DNA of 64,000 nucleotides from Bacteroidota bacterium. GTDB taxonomy: Bacteria; Bacteroidota; Bacteroidia; Flavobacteriales; Flavobacteriaceae. The notes below the pieces were generated by a model that worked only from the letters and a program-made list of their open reading frames with translations, was not told where the DNA came from and made no database searches. Positions 35,446-44,274 of the stretch are shown here, in pieces. The stretch covers positions 1-64,000 of the forward strand of contig JAEWHE010000033.1 in the NCBI GenBank assembly GCA_023387965.1. Direction: 5' to 3'. Position 1 is the stretch's first letter. Every line of letters begins with the position of its first letter. The translations under genes were made by a program, and so were the position numbers.

Positions 35446-37011
35446 ATGTTGAAAAAAAGTTTCATACAACTTTTCATGCTATTTTCAGGCTGTGTCATTT
35501 GGGCACAGTCTGTTGATAGTATTGCGGTTTCCTCGAATCCGTTTTACCAATATTTGTTTCAAGAGCAATGGAACAATCCTATTTTTGCTCAAAAAATTAC
35601 CTTTCAGGATTTCACGGAAACTACCTTGAATATCGATTATCGAGAACTGAATCTCAAACGTGTTCAAACTCCGGAATCTGTTGTAAAATATACCTTCGCG
35701 ACTAATGGTTTGTACCAAATTAGTCCGAAAACCCGAATCTTCGGAAGCTTTAATTTTCAAAGATTCAACGAAAAAGAAATTGGTTACAACCTTTCGACCC
35801 AAAGAACGGAAGACGTAAACGTACTTTCGCCTCATTATTTTTTGGTGCCGAGAAAAGGCAATTGGGAAAACCAAAAGTACCAATTACAAGGAGGTGCCAC
35901 GCATAGTTTTGAAAACGGAATTACACTTTCCGGAAAAATTTTCTATGAAGCGGCTAATTATTTTCGCACAAATGATCCGCGTCCGGAAATTATCCAAAAT
36001 TTTTATGGCGGAGAAGCGGCAGCCGGATATACCTTTCAAAATCATACTTTAAACGCTTCAGCAGGTTGGAGCAGAAACCGAAACAAAGGTTCGATTTTGT
36101 ATGTAGATGATACCCAAAATGCGCCAGCTTATTCCGAAACTTTTACCAGATTTTCTTCCGGTTACGGTCGCGTAGTTTTTAACGGTTCCGCAAGAACGTA
36201 CATTTTTAATGACATCGCCAATCTTTTTGGAGCAGGTTATACTTTTGCAAAAAACAATACAATCCTAGGTGTAAATTACAATTACTCAAAAAATCTTGAA
36301 GGTTTTTACACGATTAATGCCGGAAATGCTTTGGTAGCAATTGTGGATGATCGTTATAAAGAATTGATTTACAGAAATATAAAAAATAAAATTTCGGTTA
36401 ATTTCTTACAAAACAATTCCGTTTATAAATACAAAACAAAATTGTTTTTCCAGCAGGAAGACGGCGACAATTATTCGGTTAGGGAACGTGGGCAAAATTT
36501 TAAATCTGCCATTAGTACATTTGGATTTAATGCCGGAATTTTGAAACAAGCGGAAAAAAGGGTTTTGTTTTCTGCCGAAATTAATGCTCAAGTCGCCGAT
36601 CATCGTTACCAGGATTTGTTAGGTTCAACCGATAAAAAACTGCAAGCTTTTGAAGGCGGAATTTCGTTAAACCGTGATTTGATTTTTACTTCCAAAGGAA
36701 AATTCAATGTGGCAATTGAAACCAGTTTTTACAAAGCTCTGAGCGAAGGTTTACAAGCCGTTTCGCTTACTTCTGATAATGCTTTTTTACAAAATGTGGT
36801 CTTGCCGGATCAAGGTTTTGATGTGACTTCAAAAATTAAAACAGCTCTCAATTTGGCTTATTTTGTAAATTTGCCCAAAAACAGAATGTTGAGATTTCAC
36901 GCTAATTTCGGAACTTTGCACGCGGTTGATAAGGCTTATGAAAAATATGTAGCCGACTTGAATACCCAAGGAAATTTTTATTGCAATGCCGGTTTTTCGA
37001 TTATTTATTAG
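35446..37011 (+). CDS. DUF6850-like outer-membrane beta-barrel protein
   Basis: A 521-residue protein with signal peptide (cleavage near IWAQ, residue 21). It has many alternating aromatic strands such as FGSFNFQRFNEKEIGYNL, KYQLQGGATHSFENG and VLFSAEINAQVADHRYQD, and a C-terminal aromatic end (GFSIIY), as in outer-membrane barrels. I recall DUF6850 barrels in this position beside DUF4876 proteins. It starts 6 bp after the lipoprotein gene and its stop lies one base before the peroxidase start, so translation is probably coupled. Its exact job is unknown. Confidence 0.7.
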   Translation: MLKKSFIQLFMLFSGCVIWAQSVDSIAVSSNPFYQYLFQEQWNNPIFAQKITFQDFTETTLNIDYRELNLKRVQTPESVVKYTFATNGLYQISPKTRIFGSFNFQRFNEKEIGYNLSTQRTEDVNVLSPHYFLVPRKGNWENQKYQLQGGATHSFENGITLSGKIFYEAANYFRTNDPRPEIIQNFYGGEAAAGYTFQNHTLNASAGWSRNRNKGSILYVDDTQNAPAYSETFTRFSSGYGRVVFNGSARTYIFNDIANLFGAGYTFAKNNTILGVNYNYSKNLEGFYTINAGNALVAIVDDRYKELIYRNIKNKISVNFLQNNSVYKYKTKLFFQQEDGDNYSVRERGQNFKSAISTFGFNAGILKQAEKRVLFSAEINAQVADHRYQDLLGSTDKKLQAFEGGISLNRDLIFTSKGKFNVAIETSFYKALSEGLQAVSLTSDNAFLQNVVLPDQGFDVTSKIKTALNLAYFVNLPKNRMLRFHANFGTLHAVDKAYEKYVADLNTQGNFYCNAGFSIIY

Positions 37012-37012
37012 A

Positions 37013-38155
37013 ATGAAAAAAATAATACTGCCACTTGTTTTGGCAATCCTCTTACTTTCTTTTGTACCTTTAATTCAGGACAATGGCAACGAGTATATTC
37101 CGATTCCACCGAAAGAATTAAGGCGAATTTACTCATCGGGACAAGAAAATTGGCCGAAAGCTTTTGTAGATTCTTCGGTTGTAAACTTTGAGGAATTAGG
37201 CGTTTTACCCGAAGTGACTTTCCCAAAAGACAATCCATTTTCTGAAGCAAAAAGAGAATTGGGAAAAACACTTTTTTTCGATCCAAGACTTTCAGGTTCC
37301 GGACAAATTGCTTGTGCTTCTTGTCATGATCCCGATTTGGGTTGGTCTGACGGAAGACGTGTTTCTTTAGGACATGACAGAACTCCGGGCTCTAGAAACT
37401 CTAAAACCATTATCAATTCGGCGTTTTCCACTTCTTTTTTCTGGGATGGAAGAGCGGCAACTTTAGAAGACCAAGCAAAATTTCCTATTGAAGATGCGAA
37501 GGAAATGAACGTGCATATTGATTTGGCAATCAAGAGAATAAAGAAAGTAAAAGGCTATCAAAAATTATTTGAAGATGCTTTCGGCGATGGTAAAATTACC
37601 GAGGATAAAATTTTGAAAGCCATTGCAACATTCGAAAGAACTGTCGTAAGCAGAAAAAGCAAATTTGATAAATTTATTTCCGGCGATAGTACGCAAATGT
37701 CTGACAAGGAAATTCTTGGATTGCATTTGTTTCGTACCAAAGCAAGATGCATGAATTGCCATAATTCTCCTTATTTTTCTGATAATCAATTTCATAACGC
37801 TGGCTTGACGTATTATCAACGTGAATATCAGGATTTAGGTTTGTACAACATCACCAAAAAAAATGAAGACGTTGGAAAATTTAAAACGCCTTCATTACGC
37901 GAAATTTCCAACACAGGACCGTACATGCACAACGGTTTGTTCCCACACTTGCGAGGTGTTTTAAATTTGTACAATGCCGGAATGCCAAGAAACAAACGTA
38001 AACCCGGACAAGAAAATGACCCAATGTTTCCGGAAACTTCGCCGCTACTTCAAAAATTAAATTTAAGCGAAGAAGAATTACAGGCTTTAGAAGCTTTTAT
38101 GGAAAGCATTAGCAGTGTAATTTACAGAGAAAAATTACCAGCGTTACCGCAATAA
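37013..38155 (+). CDS. di-heme cytochrome c peroxidase (CcpA/MauG type)
   Basis: Starting at ATG 37013 gives 380 residues with an N-terminal hydrophobic leader, so the protein acts in the periplasm. Two c-type heme sites are visible: CASCH (101-105) and CMNCH (246-250). Family landmarks follow, such as LFFDPRLSGSGQIACASCH at the first heme and FWDGRAATLEDQ and FKTPSLREISNTGPYMHNG further on. Enzymes of this family reduce H2O2 with electrons from cytochrome c. MauG-like members instead oxidise a partner protein. Being last in a TonB-receptor operon, it may modify or detoxify the imported substrate. Confidence 0.9.
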   Translation: MKKIILPLVLAILLLSFVPLIQDNGNEYIPIPPKELRRIYSSGQENWPKAFVDSSVVNFEELGVLPEVTFPKDNPFSEAKRELGKTLFFDPRLSGSGQIACASCHDPDLGWSDGRRVSLGHDRTPGSRNSKTIINSAFSTSFFWDGRAATLEDQAKFPIEDAKEMNVHIDLAIKRIKKVKGYQKLFEDAFGDGKITEDKILKAIATFERTVVSRKSKFDKFISGDSTQMSDKEILGLHLFRTKARCMNCHNSPYFSDNQFHNAGLTYYQREYQDLGLYNITKKNEDVGKFKTPSLREISNTGPYMHNGLFPHLRGVLNLYNAGMPRNKRKPGQENDPMFPETSPLLQKLNLSEEELQALEAFMESISSVIYREKLPALPQ

Positions 38156-38411
38156 TTCAGTTGAAAGTTTTCAGTTTTACACTTTTTGAGAAGCAGAAAG
38201 TTTTAAAAATTTGATTTTGAAGTTTTCATTGGAACTTCTCAGTTGAAATTTTCCTCCAAAAGTTTCTGAAAACGAAAATGGATTTCTTGTAACCCTGATG
38301 GGAGGGAAAAACATTTTTGGCTTTTTTCGGCCAAAAATTTTTGGAAGGACAGCAGGAATTGCGTTTAAAAAAGGCGGGGACGTTGGGTTCTTGAAAAAAT
38401 AAGAAATAAAA
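38156..38411. other. intergenic stretch without genes
   Basis: Between the peroxidase gene and the terminator hairpin there is no gene or clear signal. It contains a few degenerate copies of AAGTTTTCAGTT/AAATTTTC-like motifs and a purine-rich run near 38290-38380. No promoter was seen. Confidence 0.4.
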
Positions 38412-38434
38412 AAAACGCCCTTAGGAGGCGTTTT
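38412..38434. terminator. bidirectional terminator hairpin
   Basis: AAAACGCC (38412-38419) pairs with GGCGTTTT (38427-38434) across a 7-base loop, with flanking A- and T-runs. It lies between convergent genes (peroxidase + and the 85-residue gene -). Confidence 0.85.
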
Positions 38435-38446
38435 CGTTCTTGGAAA

Positions 38447-38704
38447 TTATTTGTCAATGGAATCGAGGACGCGTTTCATAAAACTGTTGAGGGCTTCCTT
38501 TTTTTCAGTGCCGGTTTTGACCATTTTTTGTACCTCGAGAGCTCCATACATGTTGGAAATGAGTTCGCCAATTACATCGAGTTCTTCATCTTTTAGCGAT
38601 GGTATTTCGGTTAGCGCTTCGAGAACTTCGATGGTTTCGATGATGTAATCTTCGTCGTTTTCTTCGATGAATTGGGTGAGGTGTTTAATTACGGGTAATT
38701 TCAT
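38447..38704 (-). CDS. small acidic protein, DUF6952-like
   Basis: An 85-residue acidic helical protein (MKLPVIKHLTQFIEENDEDY at the start) without a signal peptide. I associate this sequence type and position (behind a thioredoxin and a peroxiredoxin) with the flavobacterial family DUF6952. Its function is unknown. It is the last gene of a peroxiredoxin-thioredoxin-DUF6952 row, though the gaps of about 114 and 119 bp carry inverted repeats, so these may be separate transcripts. Confidence 0.7.
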   Translation of the reverse strand: MKLPVIKHLTQFIEENDEDYIIETIEVLEALTEIPSLKDEELDVIGELISNMYGALEVQKMVKTGTEKKEALNSFMKRVLDSIDK

Positions 38705-38708
38705 TTTA

Positions 38709-38799
38709 GACTTCTTAGAGGGTTAGATTTTTAGACAAATTAGATTTTTTTTTTTGAACATTTTTAGGAATAGACAACGTCTAAGCAGTCTAAGAAGTC
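38709..38799. repeat. inverted repeat between the DUF6952-like and thioredoxin genes
   Basis: GACTTCTTAGA (38709-38719) and TCTAAGAAGTC (38789-38799) are perfect 11-bp inverted copies enclosing a T-rich centre. GGTTAGATTT and AGGTCTAATT extend the symmetry weakly. It may act as a transcript hairpin. Confidence 0.65.
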
Positions 38800-38818
38800 C
38801 AAAACTCTAAAGGTCTAA

Positions 38819-39127
38819 TTAGGCAATTTCCGTTACTAATTCTGCCAAAACTTCGGCTTTGTTGGTTTGACTTTGGTTTACTAGTTTTCCGTTTACAAAG
38901 GTTGCAAAAGTGGGAAGATTAGAAACGTTTGCCAGTTTTCTGGATTCTGGTGAATTTTCTGCATCAACCAAAATGAAGGCAATTTGCTCGTTTTCGGTAG
39001 CCAATTTTTTAAATTTTGGTTTCATAATTCGGCAGTTTCCACACCACGAAGCAGAATATTGCACAACGACTTTTTCGTGAGTTTCTACAAGGGTTTGTAG
39101 CGTATCTTCGGTTAAATCTATTAGCAT
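38819..39127 (-). CDS. thioredoxin-family protein
   Basis: With ATG at 39127 the product is 102 residues, a single thioredoxin domain. The active site is WCGNC (Cys29, Cys32) rather than the classic WCGPC. The typical YSASWCGNCRIMKPKFKKLA helix and the cis-Pro region SNLPTFATFVNG are present. It reduces disulfides in the cytoplasm and probably regenerates the peroxiredoxin encoded upstream. Confidence 0.85.
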   Translation of the reverse strand: MLIDLTEDTLQTLVETHEKVVVQYSASWCGNCRIMKPKFKKLATENEQIAFILVDAENSPESRKLANVSNLPTFATFVNGKLVNQSQTNKAEVLAELVTEIA

Positions 39128-39140
39128 AGTTTTATTTTTT

Positions 39141-39230
39141 AGTTGCAAAGTTTCAAAGTCACAGAGTTACAAAGGCTAGTTTTCGGTTTTTACCTGAATA
39201 AAAACTTTGAAACTTTATAACTCTGCAACT
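39141..39230. repeat. inverted repeat between the thioredoxin and peroxiredoxin genes
   Basis: AAAGTTTCAAAGT (39147-39159) and ACTTTGAAACTTT (39204-39216) are a perfect 13-bp inverted pair. AGTTGCA (39141-39147) and TGCAACT (39224-39230) add an outer pair. The same words occur in tandem at 44232-44273. Confidence 0.75.
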
Positions 39231-39246
39231 TCAAAACTTCAATAAA

Positions 39247-39885
39247 TTAATTAGATGCCAAATAAGCAGCAGTACTGTTTCTGTCGGCACTCATAGCTTC
39301 TTTTCCTTCTTCCCAGTTTGCAGGACAAACTTCACCTTTAGTTTGAACGTGAGTGTAAGCGTCGATTAAACGTAAATATTCGTTCACGTTTCTTCCTAAT
39401 GGCATGTCATTAACGCTTTCGTGGAATATTTTTCCGGTTTCGTCAACTAAGTAAGTTGCGCGGTAAGTTACGTTAGAACCTTCAAGGATGATTGTGTCGT
39501 GCTCATCGTCAAAATTTGTAGATTCAATATCTAAAATTCCTAAAATATTAGAAAGATTACGAGTGGTATCAGCTAAAAGTGGGTAAGTTACACCTTCAAT
39601 TCCACCGTTGTTTTTTGGAGTATTCAACCAAGCAAAATGCACTTCGTTAGTATCACAAGATGCGCCAATTACAATCGTGTTTCTTTTTTCAAATTCTGGC
39701 AAAGCAGCTTGAAAAGCGTGTAATTCTGTTGGGCAAACGAAAGTGAAATCTTTTGGATACCAAAATAATAATACTTTTTTGTTGTTATTTACAGCTTCTT
39801 CAAAAACGTTGATTTTTAAATTATCACCCATTTCTGAAATAGCGTCGATTGCAATGTTTGGAAATTTTTTACCTACTAATGACAT
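39247..39885 (-). CDS. peroxiredoxin, 2-Cys AhpC/TSA type
   Basis: The 212-residue protein has the peroxidatic cysteine in DFTFVCPTELHAF (Cys51) and the resolving cysteine in KGEVCPANWEEGKEAM (Cys187), as in typical 2-Cys peroxiredoxins. It reduces H2O2 and organic peroxides in the cytoplasm. The thioredoxin encoded downstream is the likely reductant. A TAAATTTG box on the minus strand (complement of 39927-39934) is a plausible -7 element about 40 bp upstream of the ATG. Confidence 0.93.
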   Translation of the reverse strand: MSLVGKKFPNIAIDAISEMGDNLKINVFEEAVNNNKKVLLFWYPKDFTFVCPTELHAFQAALPEFEKRNTIVIGASCDTNEVHFAWLNTPKNNGGIEGVTYPLLADTTRNLSNILGILDIESTNFDDEHDTIILEGSNVTYRATYLVDETGKIFHESVNDMPLGRNVNEYLRLIDAYTHVQTKGEVCPANWEEGKEAMSADRNSTAAYLASN

Positions 39886-40043
39886 AATTTTTATTTGATT
39901 AATTAGACTTCTTTATTTTGTTGATGCAAATTTAGCCTAACAATATCTTTATTTCTATAATTTTTAATTATATATTTTTATTTTATAATAGTTTTTGTTT
40001 ATCAAATAAAAATCAAAAACTTCATTTGTATCGTTTGCTTTTA

Positions 40044-40051
40044 TATATTTG
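40044..40051 (+). promoter_or_regulatory. probable -7 box of the permease gene
   Basis: TATATTTG fits TAnnTTTG. TTTG at 40025-40028 could be the -33 box, with a short 15-base spacer. The permease ATG follows 35 bp later. Confidence 0.4.
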
Positions 40052-40086
40052 TTTTTCACAAACCAACTTTTAAACCTTTTGCAACC

Positions 40087-42018
40087 ATGTCGTTTTCTAG
40101 TTTATTCCGAAAAAAAACCGTTGAAGAAATTTTAAACCAAGTCGAAAAAAACAAGGCAGATGGTCAGGCTTCACTGGGAAAACATTTAACGGCAAGAGAT
40201 TTAACGGCGTTTGGAATAGCGGCAATTGTAGGTGCCGGAATTTTTTCAACCATAGGAAAAGCAAGTGCTGACGGAGGTCCTGCGGTTATTTTCCTTTTTC
40301 TTTTTACCGCTTTAGCTTGTGGATTTGCCGCATTTGCTTATGCCGAATTTGCCTCGATGGTTCCAGTTTCGGGAAGTGCTTACACGTATTCTTATGTAGC
40401 TTTTGGCGAATTGATAGCTTGGATAATTGGTTGGGCTTTAATTATGGAATATGCCATTGGTAACATTACCGTTGCGATTTCTTGGAGTGATTATTTTACC
40501 GGTTTGCTCGAAAGCGGCGGTTTACATCTTCCGCAATGGATTCAAATGGATTATCTTACGGCTTCAAACGGTTTTAGCGATGCAACCGCTTTGATGCAAG
40601 GCGGAAAATCTTTCGGAGATTTAGATTCAAATTTACAGAATGCATACACAGCTTGGACAACTTCGCCTACAATTGGCTCGTTTCATTTTGTGGCAGATTT
40701 ACCGGCTTTGCTTATCATCATATTAATTACAGCATTGGTTTACAGAGGAATGAAAGAATCTCGAAATGCCAGCAACATGATGGTTGTGGTTAAGTTGTGT
40801 ATTATTTTGCTGGTAATTGCGGTTGGAATTTTTTACGTAGATACTAATAATTGGGATCCGTTTGCACCAAATGGAGTAGGAGGCGTTCTCAAAGGAGTTT
40901 CGGCTGTTTTCTTTGCCTACATTGGTTTTGACGCCATCTCAACTACCGCCGAAGAATGTAAAAATCCGCAAAAAGATTTGCCCAAAGGCATGATGTGGGC
41001 AATTATCATTTGTACACTTTTATATATCGCCATCGCCTTGGTTTTAACCGGAATGGTCAATTATAAATTACTAAATGTTGGCGATCCGTTGGCTTTTGTT
41101 TTTGACGAATTAGACTTAAAGTGGCTTTCCGGAATTATCGCTGTAAGTGCCGTCGTTGCTATGGCAAGCGTACTTTTGGTCTTCCAAATGGGACAACCAA
41201 GAATTTGGATGAGCATGAGCCGCGACGGTCTTCTGCCAGAAAAATTTTCTAAAGTGCATCCACGCTTCAAAACGCCATCTTTCGCTACCATCGTCACCGG
41301 ATTTGTGGTGGCAATTCCGGCATTATTTTTGAATTTAACGTTAGTAACCGACCTTTGCAGCATCGGAACTTTATTCGCCTTCGTTTTAGTTTGCGCAGGA
41401 GTTTTGGTTTTGCAAAATCGCCCCAATGTACCACGTGGAAAATTCAAAACGCCGTACATCAATGCCAAATATATTTTTCCGTTGCTTTTAATCGCCGGAA
41501 TCGTAATTGCCTTTTCCCAAAATAAAAAATCCACACTCGATTTTATCAATAACGTTCCTCAGGTCAACCAACCCGCGACAATCGTCACTTCGCTTTCAAA
41601 ATCCGAAACCAAACAAGTTTACGATTACCTCGTTTCAACCGATAAAGAAAACGTTTACACCAATAAAACCACCGATCTCGAACGCATTTTAACTGAATAC
41701 CACAACCAAAGCGACCAATATGAAACCATCGTCGCCTCTTTGCCAATCGACCAAAACCTCAAATACGAAACCGGATTTCAGCTCTTCAAACACAAAATTC
41801 CAATGTGGATTTTCCTCATTTCTCTACTATTTTTCGCCGTTTGGGCCTTCCGAAAAAACCTGTCATTAATCCCGCTTCTCGGCCTCGTTTCATGCCTCTA
41901 CATGATGGCAGAACTCAGTGTTTGGAACTGGATTTATTTCACAATTTGGCTCATCATCGGGCTTGTCATCTATTTTTCTTACAGCCGAAAAAAGAGCAAA
42001 TTAAACCTCATTTCGTGA
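40087..42018 (+). CDS. amino acid permease, APC superfamily (CAT type)
   Basis: A 643-residue integral membrane protein of about 14 membrane segments. It has the APC signature near the first segment (GIAAIVGAGIFSTIGKAS) and typical later motifs (GFDAISTTAEECKNPQKDLP, QPRIWMSMSRDGLLP). This layout fits cationic amino acid transporters that import amino acids across the inner membrane. Residues about 480-560 form a hydrophilic segment between membrane parts, unusual for the smaller members. The substrate is not clear. Confidence 0.88.
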   Translation: MSFSSLFRKKTVEEILNQVEKNKADGQASLGKHLTARDLTAFGIAAIVGAGIFSTIGKASADGGPAVIFLFLFTALACGFAAFAYAEFASMVPVSGSAYTYSYVAFGELIAWIIGWALIMEYAIGNITVAISWSDYFTGLLESGGLHLPQWIQMDYLTASNGFSDATALMQGGKSFGDLDSNLQNAYTAWTTSPTIGSFHFVADLPALLIIILITALVYRGMKESRNASNMMVVVKLCIILLVIAVGIFYVDTNNWDPFAPNGVGGVLKGVSAVFFAYIGFDAISTTAEECKNPQKDLPKGMMWAIIICTLLYIAIALVLTGMVNYKLLNVGDPLAFVFDELDLKWLSGIIAVSAVVAMASVLLVFQMGQPRIWMSMSRDGLLPEKFSKVHPRFKTPSFATIVTGFVVAIPALFLNLTLVTDLCSIGTLFAFVLVCAGVLVLQNRPNVPRGKFKTPYINAKYIFPLLLIAGIVIAFSQNKKSTLDFINNVPQVNQPATIVTSLSKSETKQVYDYLVSTDKENVYTNKTTDLERILTEYHNQSDQYETIVASLPIDQNLKYETGFQLFKHKIPMWIFLISLLFFAVWAFRKNLSLIPLLGLVSCLYMMAELSVWNWIYFTIWLIIGLVIYFSYSRKKSKLNLIS

Positions 42019-42030
42019 AAATTTTTTAAT

Positions 42031-42196
42031 TTGGGCGTGACCCAATTTTAACACCTAATTGCAAAACAGAAATTCCCCGAAAAAAATTGGGTCGGGCTTT
42101 CCGTTACAATCTTTTTATAATTTGCCTCGGTTTTCAACCCGAGGCAAATCATAAAAAGGATTTCCACTACAATCCCTCACGCAAACCCGTGCAAAA
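42031..42196 (+). repeat. dispersed flavobacterial intergenic repeat, copy A
   Basis: Starts TTGGGCGTGACCC and contains GGGTCGGGCTTTCCGTTACA, then AATCTTTTTAT, a hairpin, ATAAAAAGGATTTCC, CTACAATCCCTCACGCAA and CCCGTGCAAA. Copy B (49931-50074, opposite strand) shares these flanks with a different middle. Confidence 0.75.
42120..42149. terminator. terminator-like hairpin inside the dispersed repeat
   Basis: ATTTGCCTCGG (42120-42130) pairs with CCGAGGCAAAT (42139-42149), a perfect 11-bp stem with an 8-base loop, flanked by T- and A-runs. It could end the permease transcript. Confidence 0.7.
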
Positions 42197-42319
42197 CATC
42201 ACGAAAAATTCCAAATTCAACCATAAAAATTTGTCAATATCTGGCTGAAAACTTTGAAGCCTCTCGTTTTAATTTTCCGTGTGAATACCGTATATTAGCG
42301 CAAAAACCGTAAATTTTCA

Positions 42320-44176
42320 ATGTCAGAACAAAACCAATATACCGAAGACAATATTCGATCACTCGATTGGCGCGAACACATCCGTATGCGTCCCGGGATG
42401 TACATCGGAAAATTGGGCGACGGTTCTTCACCAGACGACGGAATTTATATCTTGCTTAAAGAAGTTATTGACAACTGTATCGACGAATTTGTCATGGGAG
42501 CCGGCAAAACCATTGAAGTTTCCATCAAAGACAAAACCGTTTCTGTCCGTGATTACGGTCGTGGAATTCCGCTTGGAAAAGTTGTTGATGTAGTTTCTAA
42601 AATGAATACCGGAGGAAAGTATGACAGTAAAGCCTTCAAAAAATCCGTTGGATTAAACGGAGTTGGTACCAAGGCTGTCAATGCTTTGTCTAATTATTTC
42701 AGGGTAGAATCGGTTAGAGATAACCAGCAAAAAGCCGCCGAATTTTCCGCCGGAAATTTAACGCTCGAAGAAGACGTTCAGGAAACGACCAAACGCAAAG
42801 GAACCAAAGTAGTTTTTGTCGCAGACGATACCATTTTTAAAAACTATAAATACCGAAACGAATACGTCATTCGGATGTTGAAAAACTATTGTTATCTCAA
42901 CACCGGATTGACCATTTATTACAACGGCGAAAAATATTTTTCCGAGTACGGATTGAAAGATTTATTGGAAGAAAATATCGCCGAAGAAGATATGGTTTAC
43001 CCAATTGTGCATTTGCGTGGCGAAGACATTGAATTTTCTTTAACCCACAGTAAATCACAATATTCGGAAGAATACCACTCGTTTGTAAACGGACAAAATA
43101 CCACACAAGGTGGAACGCACTTGAATGCTTTTCGCGAAGCGGTAGTAAAAACCATTCGAGAATTTTACAACAAAGGTTTTGAGGCTTCGGATATTCGAAA
43201 ATCTATCGTAGCTGCGATTTCGGTAAAAGTAGAAGAACCGGTTTTTGAAAGCCAAACTAAAACGAAATTAGGTTCAACCGACATTGGTCCGAATGGTCCA
43301 ACTGTCCGAACTTTTATTCACGATTTTGTAACCACAAAACTCGATAATTTTTTACACAAAAATCCTGAAACAGCAGAAGCTTTGTTGAAAAAAATTCTTC
43401 AGGCGGAACGCGAACGAAAAGAACTTTCGGGCATTAGAAAATTGGCAAAAGAACGTGCTAAAAAAGCGAGTTTGCACAATAAAAAATTACGCGATTGCAG
43501 AGTTCATTTGCCAGATACTAAAAACCCGCGTTGCTTGGAAAGTACGCTTTTTATCACTGAGGGAGATTCAGCATCTGGAAGTATTACCAAAAGCCGTGAC
43601 GTGAACACACAAGCCGTTTTTAGTTTGCGTGGAAAACCGCTCAATTCCTACGGAATGACTAAAAAAATTGTGTATGAAAACGAAGAATTTAATTTGCTTC
43701 AAGCGGCTTTAGATATCGAAGAAGATTATGAAAATCTTCGCTACAATAACATCGTAATCGCCACAGATGCCGATGTTGACGGAATGCACATCCGTTTGCT
43801 TTTGATTACTTTTTTCCTGCAATTTTTCCCGGAATTAATCAAAGAAGGACATTTGTATATTTTGCAAACGCCTTTATTTCGAGTAAGAAACAAAAAAGAA
43901 ACCATTTATTGTTACACCGATGAGGAACGTGTGAACGCAATAGAAAAATTGAAACCGAAACCCGAAATCACGCGATTTAAAGGTTTGGGAGAAATTTCTC
44001 CGGACGAGTTTAAACATTTTATTGGCGATGATATTCGGTTAGATCCTGTGATGCTAGACAAAGCCACATCTATTGAAACTTTGCTGGAATTTTACATGGG
44101 AAAAAACACACCCGACAGACAAGATTTTATCATCAATAATTTGAAGGTAGAATTGGATTTGGCGGAAAAAAATTAA
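42320..44176 (+). CDS. parE: DNA topoisomerase IV subunit B
   Basis: The 618-residue protein has the type IIA B-subunit order. A GHKL ATPase comes first (LDWREHIRMRPGMYIG, then ELLxEVxDN-type KEVIDNCIDEF and DYGRGIP). A transducer domain follows, then a TOPRIM domain with EGDSASGS and DADVDGMHIR, the Mg-binding acidic residues. The length is short, as in ParE rather than GyrB. The A-subunit gene lies 99 bp downstream. Together they decatenate chromosomes and relax supercoils using ATP. Confidence 0.93.
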   Translation: MSEQNQYTEDNIRSLDWREHIRMRPGMYIGKLGDGSSPDDGIYILLKEVIDNCIDEFVMGAGKTIEVSIKDKTVSVRDYGRGIPLGKVVDVVSKMNTGGKYDSKAFKKSVGLNGVGTKAVNALSNYFRVESVRDNQQKAAEFSAGNLTLEEDVQETTKRKGTKVVFVADDTIFKNYKYRNEYVIRMLKNYCYLNTGLTIYYNGEKYFSEYGLKDLLEENIAEEDMVYPIVHLRGEDIEFSLTHSKSQYSEEYHSFVNGQNTTQGGTHLNAFREAVVKTIREFYNKGFEASDIRKSIVAAISVKVEEPVFESQTKTKLGSTDIGPNGPTVRTFIHDFVTTKLDNFLHKNPETAEALLKKILQAERERKELSGIRKLAKERAKKASLHNKKLRDCRVHLPDTKNPRCLESTLFITEGDSASGSITKSRDVNTQAVFSLRGKPLNSYGMTKKIVYENEEFNLLQAALDIEEDYENLRYNNIVIATDADVDGMHIRLLLITFFLQFFPELIKEGHLYILQTPLFRVRNKKETIYCYTDEERVNAIEKLKPKPEITRFKGLGEISPDEFKHFIGDDIRLDPVMLDKATSIETLLEFYMGKNTPDRQDFIINNLKVELDLAEKN

Positions 44177-44231
44177 AATGAAATTGTAACAAAGTGGCTA
44201 AGTTCCAAAATAGTAAAGTCTTTATCAGGCT

Positions 44232-44274
44232 TTAACTTTGAAACTTTGCAACTCTGAAACTTTGCAACTTTTAT
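44232..44274 (+). repeat. tandem TTTGAAACTTTGCAACT words between parE and parC
   Basis: The words ACTTTGAAACTTTGCAACTC and TGAAACTTTGCAACTTTT follow each other directly. They match the inverted-repeat arms at 39141-39230. They end at the parC start codon region, leaving no room for a normal ribosome-binding site. Confidence 0.65.

Larger units (their letters stand above)
42019..42319. other. intergenic stretch with terminator and dispersed repeat
   Basis: No gene is seen. The stretch holds copy A of a dispersed repeat (about 42031-42196) that includes a strong hairpin. A -7-like TATATTAG (about 42290) lies before parE. Confidence 0.6.
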
